Part shown: piece by piece, positions 23,936 to 31,477 of the stretch | Numbering within the stretch: position 1 is the first letter of the stretch | How the letters are laid out: every line of letters begins with the position of its first letter | Assembly: GCF_017599305.1 (NCBI RefSeq) | Contig: NZ_JAGFWR010000010.1 | Coordinates: forward strand, 62,001 to 126,000 | DNA from: Micromonospora antibiotica | Lineage (GTDB): Bacteria; Actinomycetota; Actinomycetes; Mycobacteriales; Micromonosporaceae | DNA: 64,000 nucleotides | Reading direction: 5' to 3' | Translations under genes and position numbers: made by a program | The notes under the pieces: model-generated | Told to the model about the DNA's origin: nothing | The model's database searches: none | Seen by the model: only the letters and a program-made list of their open reading frames with translations

Positions 23936-26900
23936 ATGTCGCTGCTCGCCAGATCCAGCCTCGCCAACCGGGGGCTCGTCGCCCTGATCGCAGTGGTGAC
24001 CGCGGCGTTCGGGGCGTTCACCGTCCCCTCGCTCAAGCAGCAGCTGCTGCCGTCGCTGGAGTTCCCCGGCGCCTTCGTCGTCGCGGTCTACCCGGGCGCC
24101 TCGCCGGAGATCGTCGAGGCGCAGGTGACCGAGCCGATCGAGAACAGCCTCCAGAGCATCCCGGGGCTGGAGAAGGTCACCTCCACCTCGCGGGAGGGGT
24201 CGGCGACGATCGCGGTGGAGTTCGTCTTCGGCACCGACATCGACGACGTGGCCAACAAGATGCAGACCGCGCTGAGCCGGGTCGACGCGCAACTGCCCGA
24301 CGACGTGGACCCGCAGGTCATCACCGGCAGCACCGACGACCTGCCGGCCGTGGTGCTGGCCGCCACCGGCGGCGGCGACGAGCAGGCGCTCGCCGCCAAG
24401 CTGCGCGACACGGTGGTGCCCGAGCTGGAGGGCATCGACGGGGTCCGTACGGTCGCCGTCACCGGCACCCGCGACCAGGTCGTGACGATCGTCCCGGACC
24501 CGGCGAAGTTCGCCGCCGCGAAGCTGAGCCCGACCGCCATCGCCACCGCGCTCAAGACCAACGGCATCGCCGTCCCGGCCGGTGCGGTCGTCGACGGCAC
24601 CACCGCGCTGCCGGTGCAGGTGGGGGCCCCGGTCACCACCCTCGACGAGTTGCGGGGCATCGCGCTCACCCCAACCGCGCCGAAGGCCGTCCCGGTCCGC
24701 CTCGGTGACGTGGCGACCGTCGAGCAGCAGCTCGCCCCGGCCACCGCGATCACCCGTACCAACGGCAAGGAGAGCATCGGCGTCCAGGTCACGGCCGCGC
24801 AGGACGGCAACGCCGTACGGATCTCGCACGACATCCGGGACCGGCTGGACGACCTGCGGTCCGCCTCCGGCGCCGAGTTGACCATCGTGTTCGACCAGGC
24901 CCCGTTCGTGGAGAAGTCGATCGAGAGCCTGACCACGGAGGGGCTGCTCGGCCTGCTGATGGCGGTCGTGGTGATCCTGGTCTTCCTGCTGTCGGTCCGG
25001 TCCACCCTGGTCACCGCGGTCTCCATCCCGCTGTCGGTGGTGGTGGCGCTGCTCGCCCTCTGGGTCGGTGACTACTCGCTCAACCTGCTCACCCTGGGCG
25101 CGCTGACGATCGCGGTCGGGCGGGTGGTCGACGACTCGATCGTGGTGTTGGAGAACATCAAACGCCATCTGGAGTACGGCGAACCGAAACGGGACGCGAT
25201 CGTCGCCGCCGTCCGTGAGGTGGCCGGGGCGGTCACCGCGTCGACGCTCACCACGGTCGCGGTGTTCGCGCCGATCGCCCTGGTGGGTGGCTTCGTCGGG
25301 CAGCTCTTCGCGCCGTTCGCGATCACCGTGACGGTGGCCCTGCTCGCCTCGCTGCTGGTGTCGCTGACGGTGATCCCGGTGCTGGCGTACTGGTTCCTCA
25401 AGCCGCCGCGCGACGGTGCGGACGAGGCGGTACGCCGCGCCGCGGAGGCCAAGGAGCTGCGTAGCCCGTTGCAACGGGCGTACCTGCCGGTGATCGGGTT
25501 CGCCACCCGGTCCCGCGGGACCCGGTGGATCACCGTGGCGGTGGGCATCCTGCTGCTGTTCGGCACCTTCGGGCTGGCCCAGAAGTTGGAGACCAACTTC
25601 CTCGACGACTCCGGCCAGGACACCCTGAGCATCAGCCAGAAGCTGCCGGCCGGCTCGGGACTGGCCGCCACCGACCAGGCGGCCCGCCTGGTGGAGGGGG
25701 TGCTGGCGCGTACCGACGGGGTCGAGACCTACCAGGTGAGCGCGGGCGGCAACGACCAGCCGTGGCTGGCGGGCGGAGGCAACAACACCGCCCGCTGGTC
25801 GGTGGCGCTCGGTGGCGACACCGACGCCAAGGAGATGAAGCAGGTCCTGCGCCGGGAGTTCGACGGGCTCGGTGCCGCAGCCGGCGAGCTGAGCTTCGAC
25901 AACGGGCAGGGGGGCACCTCGGGCAACCAGTTGGAGGTGGTCGTCCAGGCCGCCGACACCGACACCCTGAACCGGGCCGCCGACCAGGTCCGGGGCGCCA
26001 TGGCGGGCATCTCGGGGGTCGAGGACGTCGCCACCAGCCTGGCCGACCGGGTGCCCCGGGTCGACGTCAGGGTCGACCGGTTGGCCGCGGCCCGGGTGGG
26101 GCTGAGTGAGGCGGCGGTCGGGCAGTTGGTGTCGCAGGCGTACCGGGGCAGTCCGCTGGGCCGGGTGACGCTCGACGGCGGCCAGCAGGACGTGGTGCTG
26201 CGGACCACGGCCACCCCGCCGTTGACCGAGGAGCAGTTGCGGGCGCTGCCGGTGGGCCCGGTGAAGTTGGACGACATCGCCGACGTCACCCGGGGCGAGG
26301 GGCCGCAGCAGGTCACCCGGATCGACGGTGAGCGCAGCGTGTCGGTGACCGGCACGGCCACCGGCTCCAACCTCGGTGCGACCACGACCGAGCTGAAGCA
26401 GCGGCTGGACGAGCTGGACGTGCCGGGGGCGACGATCACCGTGGGCGGGGCCAGCGCCCAGCAGGAGGACGCCTTCGGTGACCTGGGCCTGGCCGTGCTG
26501 GCGGCGATCGCGATCGTCTTCCTGATCATGGTGGCGACGTTCCGGAGCATCGTCCAGGCGCTGATCCTGCTGATCTCCATCCCGTTCGCGGCGACCGGTG
26601 CGATCGGCCTGCTGCTGGTCACCGGGACCCCGCTGGGCGTGCCGGCGCTGATCGGCGTGCTCATGCTGGTCGGCATCGTGGTGACCAACGCGATCGTGCT
26701 GCTGGACCTGGTCAACCAGTACCGGGGGCAGGGGATGAGCGTCAGCGAGGCGGTGGTCGAGGGCGGCCGACGCCGGTTGCGGCCGATCCTGATGACCGCG
26801 GTGGCCACCATCTTCGCGTTGCTGCCGATGGCGTTCGGGCTCACCGGGGAGGGCGGCTTCATCTCCCAGCCGCTCGCCGTGGTGGTGATCGGTGGCCTGC

Positions 26901-27208
26901 TCAGCTCCACCCTGCTCACCCTGGTCCTGGTGCCGACCTTCTACACGATGGTGGAGCGCACCAAGGAGTCGCTGCGGGAGCGGCGGGCCGGCCGGCGGGG
27001 GCGCACCTCCGACGAGGGTGGACCCGCCGGGACGCCCGCGGAGCCGGACGCCGAGGTGCCGGCGCCGGTGGGTGCCCCGGCCGCCGAGGCAGCCGCCGAA
27101 GCGCCGGCCCGGCCGGCCCCGTCGGCGGCCCTGGTGGACGGCACCGACCAGTTCGAGGTGCTGCGGCTGCCGAAGAGCCGCCGCTCGCCGCTGCCGCCGA
27201 CCGAGTAG
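23936..27208 (+). CDS. RND family efflux transporter (AcrB/HAE1-like)
   Basis: The 1090-residue inner-membrane pump shows the AcrB layout: an N-terminal span, a large periplasmic-type loop, a bundle of membrane helices, and a repeat of this in the second half. The proton-relay Asp pair is in GRVVDDSIVVLENIKRHLEY. The second half carries VGIVVTNAIVLLDLVNQYRG. Substrate, if a drug, is unknown. The C-terminus is a disordered Pro/Ala/Glu tail of about 80 residues. Unusually for the HAE1 type, no membrane fusion protein gene adjoins it; in Gram-positive bacteria such pumps often work alone. Promoter likely at 23865-23880. Confidence 0.92.
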   Translation: MSLLARSSLANRGLVALIAVVTAAFGAFTVPSLKQQLLPSLEFPGAFVVAVYPGASPEIVEAQVTEPIENSLQSIPGLEKVTSTSREGSATIAVEFVFGTDIDDVANKMQTALSRVDAQLPDDVDPQVITGSTDDLPAVVLAATGGGDEQALAAKLRDTVVPELEGIDGVRTVAVTGTRDQVVTIVPDPAKFAAAKLSPTAIATALKTNGIAVPAGAVVDGTTALPVQVGAPVTTLDELRGIALTPTAPKAVPVRLGDVATVEQQLAPATAITRTNGKESIGVQVTAAQDGNAVRISHDIRDRLDDLRSASGAELTIVFDQAPFVEKSIESLTTEGLLGLLMAVVVILVFLLSVRSTLVTAVSIPLSVVVALLALWVGDYSLNLLTLGALTIAVGRVVDDSIVVLENIKRHLEYGEPKRDAIVAAVREVAGAVTASTLTTVAVFAPIALVGGFVGQLFAPFAITVTVALLASLLVSLTVIPVLAYWFLKPPRDGADEAVRRAAEAKELRSPLQRAYLPVIGFATRSRGTRWITVAVGILLLFGTFGLAQKLETNFLDDSGQDTLSISQKLPAGSGLAATDQAARLVEGVLARTDGVETYQVSAGGNDQPWLAGGGNNTARWSVALGGDTDAKEMKQVLRREFDGLGAAAGELSFDNGQGGTSGNQLEVVVQAADTDTLNRAADQVRGAMAGISGVEDVATSLADRVPRVDVRVDRLAAARVGLSEAAVGQLVSQAYRGSPLGRVTLDGGQQDVVLRTTATPPLTEEQLRALPVGPVKLDDIADVTRGEGPQQVTRIDGERSVSVTGTATGSNLGATTTELKQRLDELDVPGATITVGGASAQQEDAFGDLGLAVLAAIAIVFLIMVATFRSIVQALILLISIPFAATGAIGLLLVTGTPLGVPALIGVLMLVGIVVTNAIVLLDLVNQYRGQGMSVSEAVVEGGRRRLRPILMTAVATIFALLPMAFGLTGEGGFISQPLAVVVIGGLLSSTLLTLVLVPTFYTMVERTKESLRERRAGRRGRTSDEGGPAGTPAEPDAEVPAPVGAPAAEAAAEAPARPAPSAALVDGTDQFEVLRLPKSRRSPLPPTE

Positions 27209-27310
27209 CCCCGTCCACCGCATCGCGGCCGTCAGCCGGGTCGTGGCGCGGTGGACACGCCACGACGCACCAGCGCGCCGGGTCAGGCCCGGCACGACCG
27301 TCGCCCCACC

Positions 27311-27348
27311 ACGCGCCCCCGGCCCGGGACCACCGGCCGGGGGCGCGT
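27311..27348 (+). terminator. Strong hairpin terminator after RND gene
   Basis: ACGCGCCCCCGGCC (27311-27324) pairs perfectly with GGCCGGGGGCGCGT (27335-27348), a 14-bp stem with a 10-nt loop, about 100 bp past the RND stop. Confidence 0.75.
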
Positions 27349-27436
27349 CGTGTCGGGCCCGGGACAGCGCGCCGACCTGGGGGTACGGTCACCCTGTGGT
27401 CACCTACCTTCGGTCATCGTCTCTCCACCGTCGGTG

Positions 27437-28282
27437 ATGGTGCGGGACGGGGGCGAGACGACCGGCCCGGGTGGCGGGCGGTGGGGCCGACGGCGGGTGC
27501 TGGGCGGCGGGGCGCTGCTGGCCGGGGGGATCACGCTGGGCGCCGTCGGCATGTCACAGGGGGCGTCGCTCGCCGACCGGCACCTGCCGCTGTCCGGCGG
27601 TCCGGCCAGCGCCACCGTCGGCAACCGACGCCAGGACGTCGGTGCGGGGGGGCTCCAGGTGGTGTGGCACGCCCCCACCACCGAACGGCTGGTGGCCCTC
27701 ACCTTCGACGACGGACCCCTGCCGCGGTGGACGCCGACCGTGCTGGACACCCTGGAGCGGCACGCGGTGCCGGCGACCTTCTTCCTGGTCGGCGCGCGGG
27801 TCCGCCGGCACGCCGACCTGATCCGGGGGCGGCTGGCCCGGCACGAGGTGGGCAACCACAGCTGGCGGCACCGGGACCTGGCGCGGCTGGCCGCCGCCGA
27901 GGTGCACGACGACCTGCGCCGGTCGCACGACGCCATCGCCGAGGCCGCCGGGGTGGCACCCCGGTTGACCCGCCCGCCGTACGGGCACCTGGGCGGCGGG
28001 GTGCTGCACGCCGCCGTACGCCTGGACTACCGGGTCGTGCTCTGGTCGTTGCAGATGGTGGAGGGTGAGTTCCCGGACGACCCGGCCGGACACGCCCGGC
28101 GGATCGTGGCGGACGTCGTGCCGGGCACGATCCTGCTGGCCCACGACGCGGGTCCGGAGAACCGGCAGGTGGCGGTGCGGGGCCTGGACGCGATGATCAC
28201 CGGTCTGCGGGCCCGGGGCTACACCTTCGTCACGGTCTCCCAGTTGCTGAGCCGAACGAGCGGGCCGCGAGCCGGCGGGTAG
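27437..28282 (+). CDS. Polysaccharide deacetylase (NodB domain), probably Tat-exported
   Basis: The product is a carbohydrate esterase family 4 enzyme. An N-terminal twin-arginine-like signal (GRRRVLGGGALLAGGITLGA) precedes the NodB domain. Its metal and catalytic motifs are visible: LTFDDGPLPRW (motif 1 with the Asp pair), HEVGNHSWRH (H-x-x-x-H metal site), RPPYG (motif 3) and ILLAHDAG (motif 5). Such enzymes remove N-acetyl groups from peptidoglycan or chitin-like glycans outside the cell. The start is uncertain: ATG 27437 or the neighbouring in-frame GTGs at 27434 and 27440. The frame is open further upstream through a terminator hairpin, which argues against a longer protein. Confidence 0.85.
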   Translation: MVRDGGETTGPGGGRWGRRRVLGGGALLAGGITLGAVGMSQGASLADRHLPLSGGPASATVGNRRQDVGAGGLQVVWHAPTTERLVALTFDDGPLPRWTPTVLDTLERHAVPATFFLVGARVRRHADLIRGRLARHEVGNHSWRHRDLARLAAAEVHDDLRRSHDAIAEAAGVAPRLTRPPYGHLGGGVLHAAVRLDYRVVLWSLQMVEGEFPDDPAGHARRIVADVVPGTILLAHDAGPENRQVAVRGLDAMITGLRARGYTFVTVSQLLSRTSGPRAGG

Positions 28283-28293
28283 GGTGCGGGCAC

Positions 28294-29538
28294 GTGTCCT
28301 CTCCGCTCTCCGTACTCGTCCGCAACCGGGACTTCCGCAACCTCTTCCTGGCCGAGCTGGTGGTCTTCGGCGCCGACTGGTTCGTCATGGTGCCGCTGCT
28401 GGTGCTGCTGCCGCAGTTGACCGGCAGCGGCGTGTGGGGCGCCCTGGTGCTGGCCCTGGACACCGGCGTGCTGGCGCTGCTGCTGCCGTACACCGGGACC
28501 ATCGCCGACCGGTTCGACCGCCGCAAGGTCATGATGGCCGCGAACGGCGTGACCCTGCTCGGCGTGCTGCTGCTGCTCGGGGTGCGTGACGCCGGCACGG
28601 CCTGGTTGGCCATGGTGGCGATCGCGGCGGTGGCGGTCGGCAAGGCGTTCTACTCGCCCGCCGCGCAGGCCGCCCTGCCCAACGTCGTCGACCCGGCCGA
28701 CCTGGCGGCCGGCAACGCCATCGCCGGGTCCGCCTGGGGGACGATGACGGTGGTCGGCGCGTCCCTCGGTGGCGTGTTGAGCGCGGTGGTCGGGCCGTAC
28801 GCCTGCTTCTGGGTGGGTGCGGTCGGCCTGGTGCTGGCGGCGGGCCTGGCGGCGCTGATCCGCCGGCCGTTGCAGGCGCCCCGGGAGGCCGACCGGTCGA
28901 CGCCGCGCACCTGGGTGGCGATCCGCGAGGCGCTGGGTCACATCCGGCACCGGCCCCGGGTGCTGGCGCTGGTCACGGTGAAGTCGGCGGTGGGCCTGGG
29001 CAACGGTGTGCTGACGGTCTTTCCGCTGCTGGCCGCCGTCTACGGGGTGGGGCCGGTCGGCACCGGGCTGCTCTTCGCCGCGCGCGGGGCGGGGGCGCTG
29101 GTCGGGCCGATCCTGATGAGCCGGGTGCTGACCAACCGGGCCTGGCTGTTGCCCGGCCTGGCCCTGTCGATGTCGCTGTACGGGTTGGCCTACCTGGGCG
29201 CGGCGGTGGCGAGCTGGTTCCCGTTGGTGCTGCTGCTGGTCTTCGTGGCCCACTTCGGTGGCGGCAGCAACTGGGTGCTGTCGAACTTCGCCCTCCAGGG
29301 CGAGGTGCCCGACCGGCTGCGCGGCCGGGTGTTCGCCACCGACATGATGCTCGCGACCCTGGCGATCTCGGTCAGTCAGCTGGTGGTGGCCGGCGTGGTC
29401 GACCTGGTGGACGAGCGGGTGGTGCTGGCCGGCTGCGGCCTGGTCACCGTCGTGTACGCGGTGGGCTGGCGGATCGCCACCCGCCGGCTCTCGCTCACCG
29501 ACCCGGCCGCCGGCCCGGACCCGCTGGCCGCCCGCTGA
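28294..29538 (+). CDS. MFS transporter (exporter type)
   Basis: The 414-residue protein has twelve predicted membrane spans of the major facilitator superfamily, MFS_3/enterobactin-exporter-like group. The loop 2-3 signature appears as GTIADRFDRRKVMMAAN, and the second-half loop as QGEVPDRLRGRVFATDMML. It starts with GTG at 28294; TAGGGT at 28280-28285 ends 8 nt before it, so it may have its own leaderless transcript despite lying only 11 bp after the deacetylase. Substrate unknown. Confidence 0.88.
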   Translation: MSSPLSVLVRNRDFRNLFLAELVVFGADWFVMVPLLVLLPQLTGSGVWGALVLALDTGVLALLLPYTGTIADRFDRRKVMMAANGVTLLGVLLLLGVRDAGTAWLAMVAIAAVAVGKAFYSPAAQAALPNVVDPADLAAGNAIAGSAWGTMTVVGASLGGVLSAVVGPYACFWVGAVGLVLAAGLAALIRRPLQAPREADRSTPRTWVAIREALGHIRHRPRVLALVTVKSAVGLGNGVLTVFPLLAAVYGVGPVGTGLLFAARGAGALVGPILMSRVLTNRAWLLPGLALSMSLYGLAYLGAAVASWFPLVLLLVFVAHFGGGSNWVLSNFALQGEVPDRLRGRVFATDMMLATLAISVSQLVVAGVVDLVDERVVLAGCGLVTVVYAVGWRIATRRLSLTDPAAGPDPLAAR

Positions 29539-29550
29539 CCCTCGGGCGGC

Positions 29551-30129
29551 TCAGTCGACCCGGTCGCCCTGTGGCGGTGCGGCCGGCGGCCGGTCGCTCC
29601 CGCCCCAGGGGGCGGCCTGGCCCGGCACCACGGGGCCGGGGCCCGGTTGGCCGGTGGCTGGGTGTCCGGAGGCCGGGTGGCCGTGGCCTGGGTGGCCGGT
29701 GCCCGGGTGGCCGGCGGCGAAGCCGGACGGCTGGCCGGCGGCGGATCCGGCCGGGGGCGTCCAGGCGCCCCACGGTTGGCCGGGGGCGTGGCTCGCGGCG
29801 CGGCCGGCGAACACGGCGGCGACGACGAGGCCCAGGCCGATCGGGTAGCCGATCCAGCTGACCGTGCTGGCGGCGAGGTTCATCAGCTCGAACTGCCGCA
29901 TCCCGCCGGAGCGGACCCGGGCCCGGATCAGCTCGGGCAGGGCCACCACCCAGGCGGTGTTGAACAGCTCCACCAGCAGCAGGACAGCGGCCCCGGCGAT
30001 CAGCAACGACCGGGCCCGGCCGGGCAGCCGGCGGCGGGCGGTGGCGGCGAGCACCAGGACGACGAGCAGCGTGACCAGCACGGGAAGGTGCCCCACCAAC
30101 TGCGTGATCCGGTAACCGAACATTCCCAC
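29551..30129 (-). CDS. Membrane protein with Gly/Pro/His-rich tail
   Basis: The 192-residue protein has about four hydrophobic spans in its first 115 residues (LPVLVTLLVVLVLAATA, RSLLIAGAAVLLLVELFNTA, a middle segment, and SWIGYPIGLGLVVAAVFAG). The tail repeats GHPGTGHPGHGHPASGHPAT and is rich in Pro. I do not recognise a family. The His-rich tail could bind metal, but this is only a composition-based guess. It converges on the MFS gene and diverges from thrB. Confidence 0.7.
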   Translation of the reverse strand: MGMFGYRITQLVGHLPVLVTLLVVLVLAATARRRLPGRARSLLIAGAAVLLLVELFNTAWVVALPELIRARVRSGGMRQFELMNLAASTVSWIGYPIGLGLVVAAVFAGRAASHAPGQPWGAWTPPAGSAAGQPSGFAAGHPGTGHPGHGHPASGHPATGQPGPGPVVPGQAAPWGGSDRPPAAPPQGDRVD

Positions 30130-30225
30130 GTCGCCTCCTGAGCGGCTGATAGATCGGCGTCAGGCTAACCGAGCCGATCCAGTCCCACCGGCCGGGCGAG
30201 CGGGTGCGTCGTCGGCCCCGGGCCC

Positions 30226-30240
30226 TAGCATGAGCCGGTG
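30226..30240 (+). promoter_or_regulatory. -10 element giving a leaderless thrB start
   Basis: TAGCAT (30226-30231) lies exactly 6 nt before the thrB GTG at 30238, and no Shine-Dalgarno sequence is present. Confidence 0.55.
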
Positions 30241-31182
30241 CCGACGACTTTCGCCTCCGGGCCGGTGCGGGTGCGGGTGCCCGCGACCAGCGCCAACCTG
30301 GGCCCCGGGTTCGACGCCCTCGGGCTCGCCCTCGCCCTGTACGACGACGTGTCCGCCGAGGTGACCTCGACCGACGTCCGGGTGGCGGTGACCGGTGAGG
30401 GGGCCGGTGAGCTGCCGCAGGACGACCGGCACCTGGTGGTGGTCGCCATGCGGGCCGCCTTCGACCTGCTCGGTGGGCAGCCGCCCGGGCTGGCGCTGGA
30501 GTGCGTCAACCGGATCCCGCAGGCACGGGGCCTGGGGTCTTCCTCGGCGGCGATCGTGGCCGGGGTGCTGCTGGCCCGGGCGCTGGTCACCGACGGCGCG
30601 CAGCGGCTCGACGACGACGCCGTGCTGCGGCTGGCCGCCGAGATCGAGGGCCATCCGGACAATGTCGCGCCCTGCCTGCTCGGCGGGTTCACCATCGCCT
30701 GGACCGAGCCGGGTGGCGGCCGGGCGGTCTCGCTGCCGGTGGCGGCCGGGGTCCGCCCCACGGTCTTCGTACCGGCGCAGCGGGGTCTGACGGCCACCGC
30801 ACGGGCGGCCCTCCCGTCGACCGTCCCGCACGGGGACGCGGCGCTGAACGCGGGCCGGTCGGCGTTGCTGGTGCACGCGGTGACCGCCGAGCCGACGTTG
30901 CTGCTGCCGGCCACCGTCGACCGGCTGCACCAGGATTACCGCGCGCCGGGAATGCCGCAGACGGCTGCCCTGGTCAGTGCGTTGCGAGCGGCTGGTGTGG
31001 CGGCTGTGGTCAGTGGGGCGGGCCCCACCGTGCTGGCGTTCACCGAGCCGCCCGCGGGGTTCACCGAGGGAACAGAATGGGAAGTCTGGCGGTTGCCGGT
31101 AGAGGCGCGCGGAGCGACGGTCGTACGGGGTAGACTGGGACACGCCGAGCGGGGCCCTGTTGCCGCAGGTCGGAAGAGTTGA
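30238..31182 (+). CDS. thrB: Homoserine kinase
   Basis: The 314-residue GHMP kinase phosphorylates homoserine with ATP, making the substrate of ThrC. It has the family motifs VRVPATSANLGPGFDALGLA at the N-terminus, the ATP-binding IPQARGLGSSSAAIVAGVLL, and the C-terminal VVSGAGPTVLAF. Separated from hom-thrC by four unrelated genes. It ends about 295 bp before the rho start. Confidence 0.96.
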   Translation: MPTTFASGPVRVRVPATSANLGPGFDALGLALALYDDVSAEVTSTDVRVAVTGEGAGELPQDDRHLVVVAMRAAFDLLGGQPPGLALECVNRIPQARGLGSSSAAIVAGVLLARALVTDGAQRLDDDAVLRLAAEIEGHPDNVAPCLLGGFTIAWTEPGGGRAVSLPVAAGVRPTVFVPAQRGLTATARAALPSTVPHGDAALNAGRSALLVHAVTAEPTLLLPATVDRLHQDYRAPGMPQTAALVSALRAAGVAAVVSGAGPTVLAFTEPPAGFTEGTEWEVWRLPVEARGATVVRGRLGHAERGPVAAGRKS

Positions 31183-31200
31183 TTACGCTCTAGACTCAGC
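31125..31200 (+). promoter_or_regulatory. Candidate rho promoters (two TAGACT -10 boxes)
   Basis: TAGACT occurs inside the thrB end (about 31131-31136) and again just after its stop (about 31191-31196). Both are good actinobacterial -10 hexamers and would produce a rho transcript with a 280-340 nt 5' leader. -35 elements are weak. Confidence 0.4.
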
Positions 31201-31477
31201 ACAGCCGCGAAGCACGCGATCTCTCTGCGGGTCGGCGCACCCCGAAGCTCTCGGCGGTCAGCCCGCCACCCCTGCCAAAGGCCCACGCCGCACCGCAGTT
31301 TCCGCAGGTCGCCGCAGACGGCGAGACCTGCTCACCGACGTTGGTGAGTTGGGAAACCGCCCGGCTGCTGTGCCACAGACTCCCGCGACGCGTCATGCGA
31401 GGCGGGTGCACCGAGGCCGCCCGGCCACCTTGCTTGTCGATCCCGGGCAGTCCCGGCCTATCGAGGGAAGGATTCCA
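31183..31477. other. Long 5' leader region of rho
   Basis: No gene is evident. The rho frame stays open through this whole stretch upstream to 31160, but the TTG at 31478 is preceded by a strong Shine-Dalgarno sequence. The upstream translation has no Rho similarity. Long leaders before rho commonly serve autoregulation by Rho-dependent attenuation; that is inference here. Confidence 0.45.

Noticed and set aside
21305-27295. A 1996-codon open frame on the minus strand opposite hom, thrC and the RND gene
   Set aside because: It is a shadow frame caused by high G+C at third codon positions. It has no domain and lies fully antisense to three well-supported genes.
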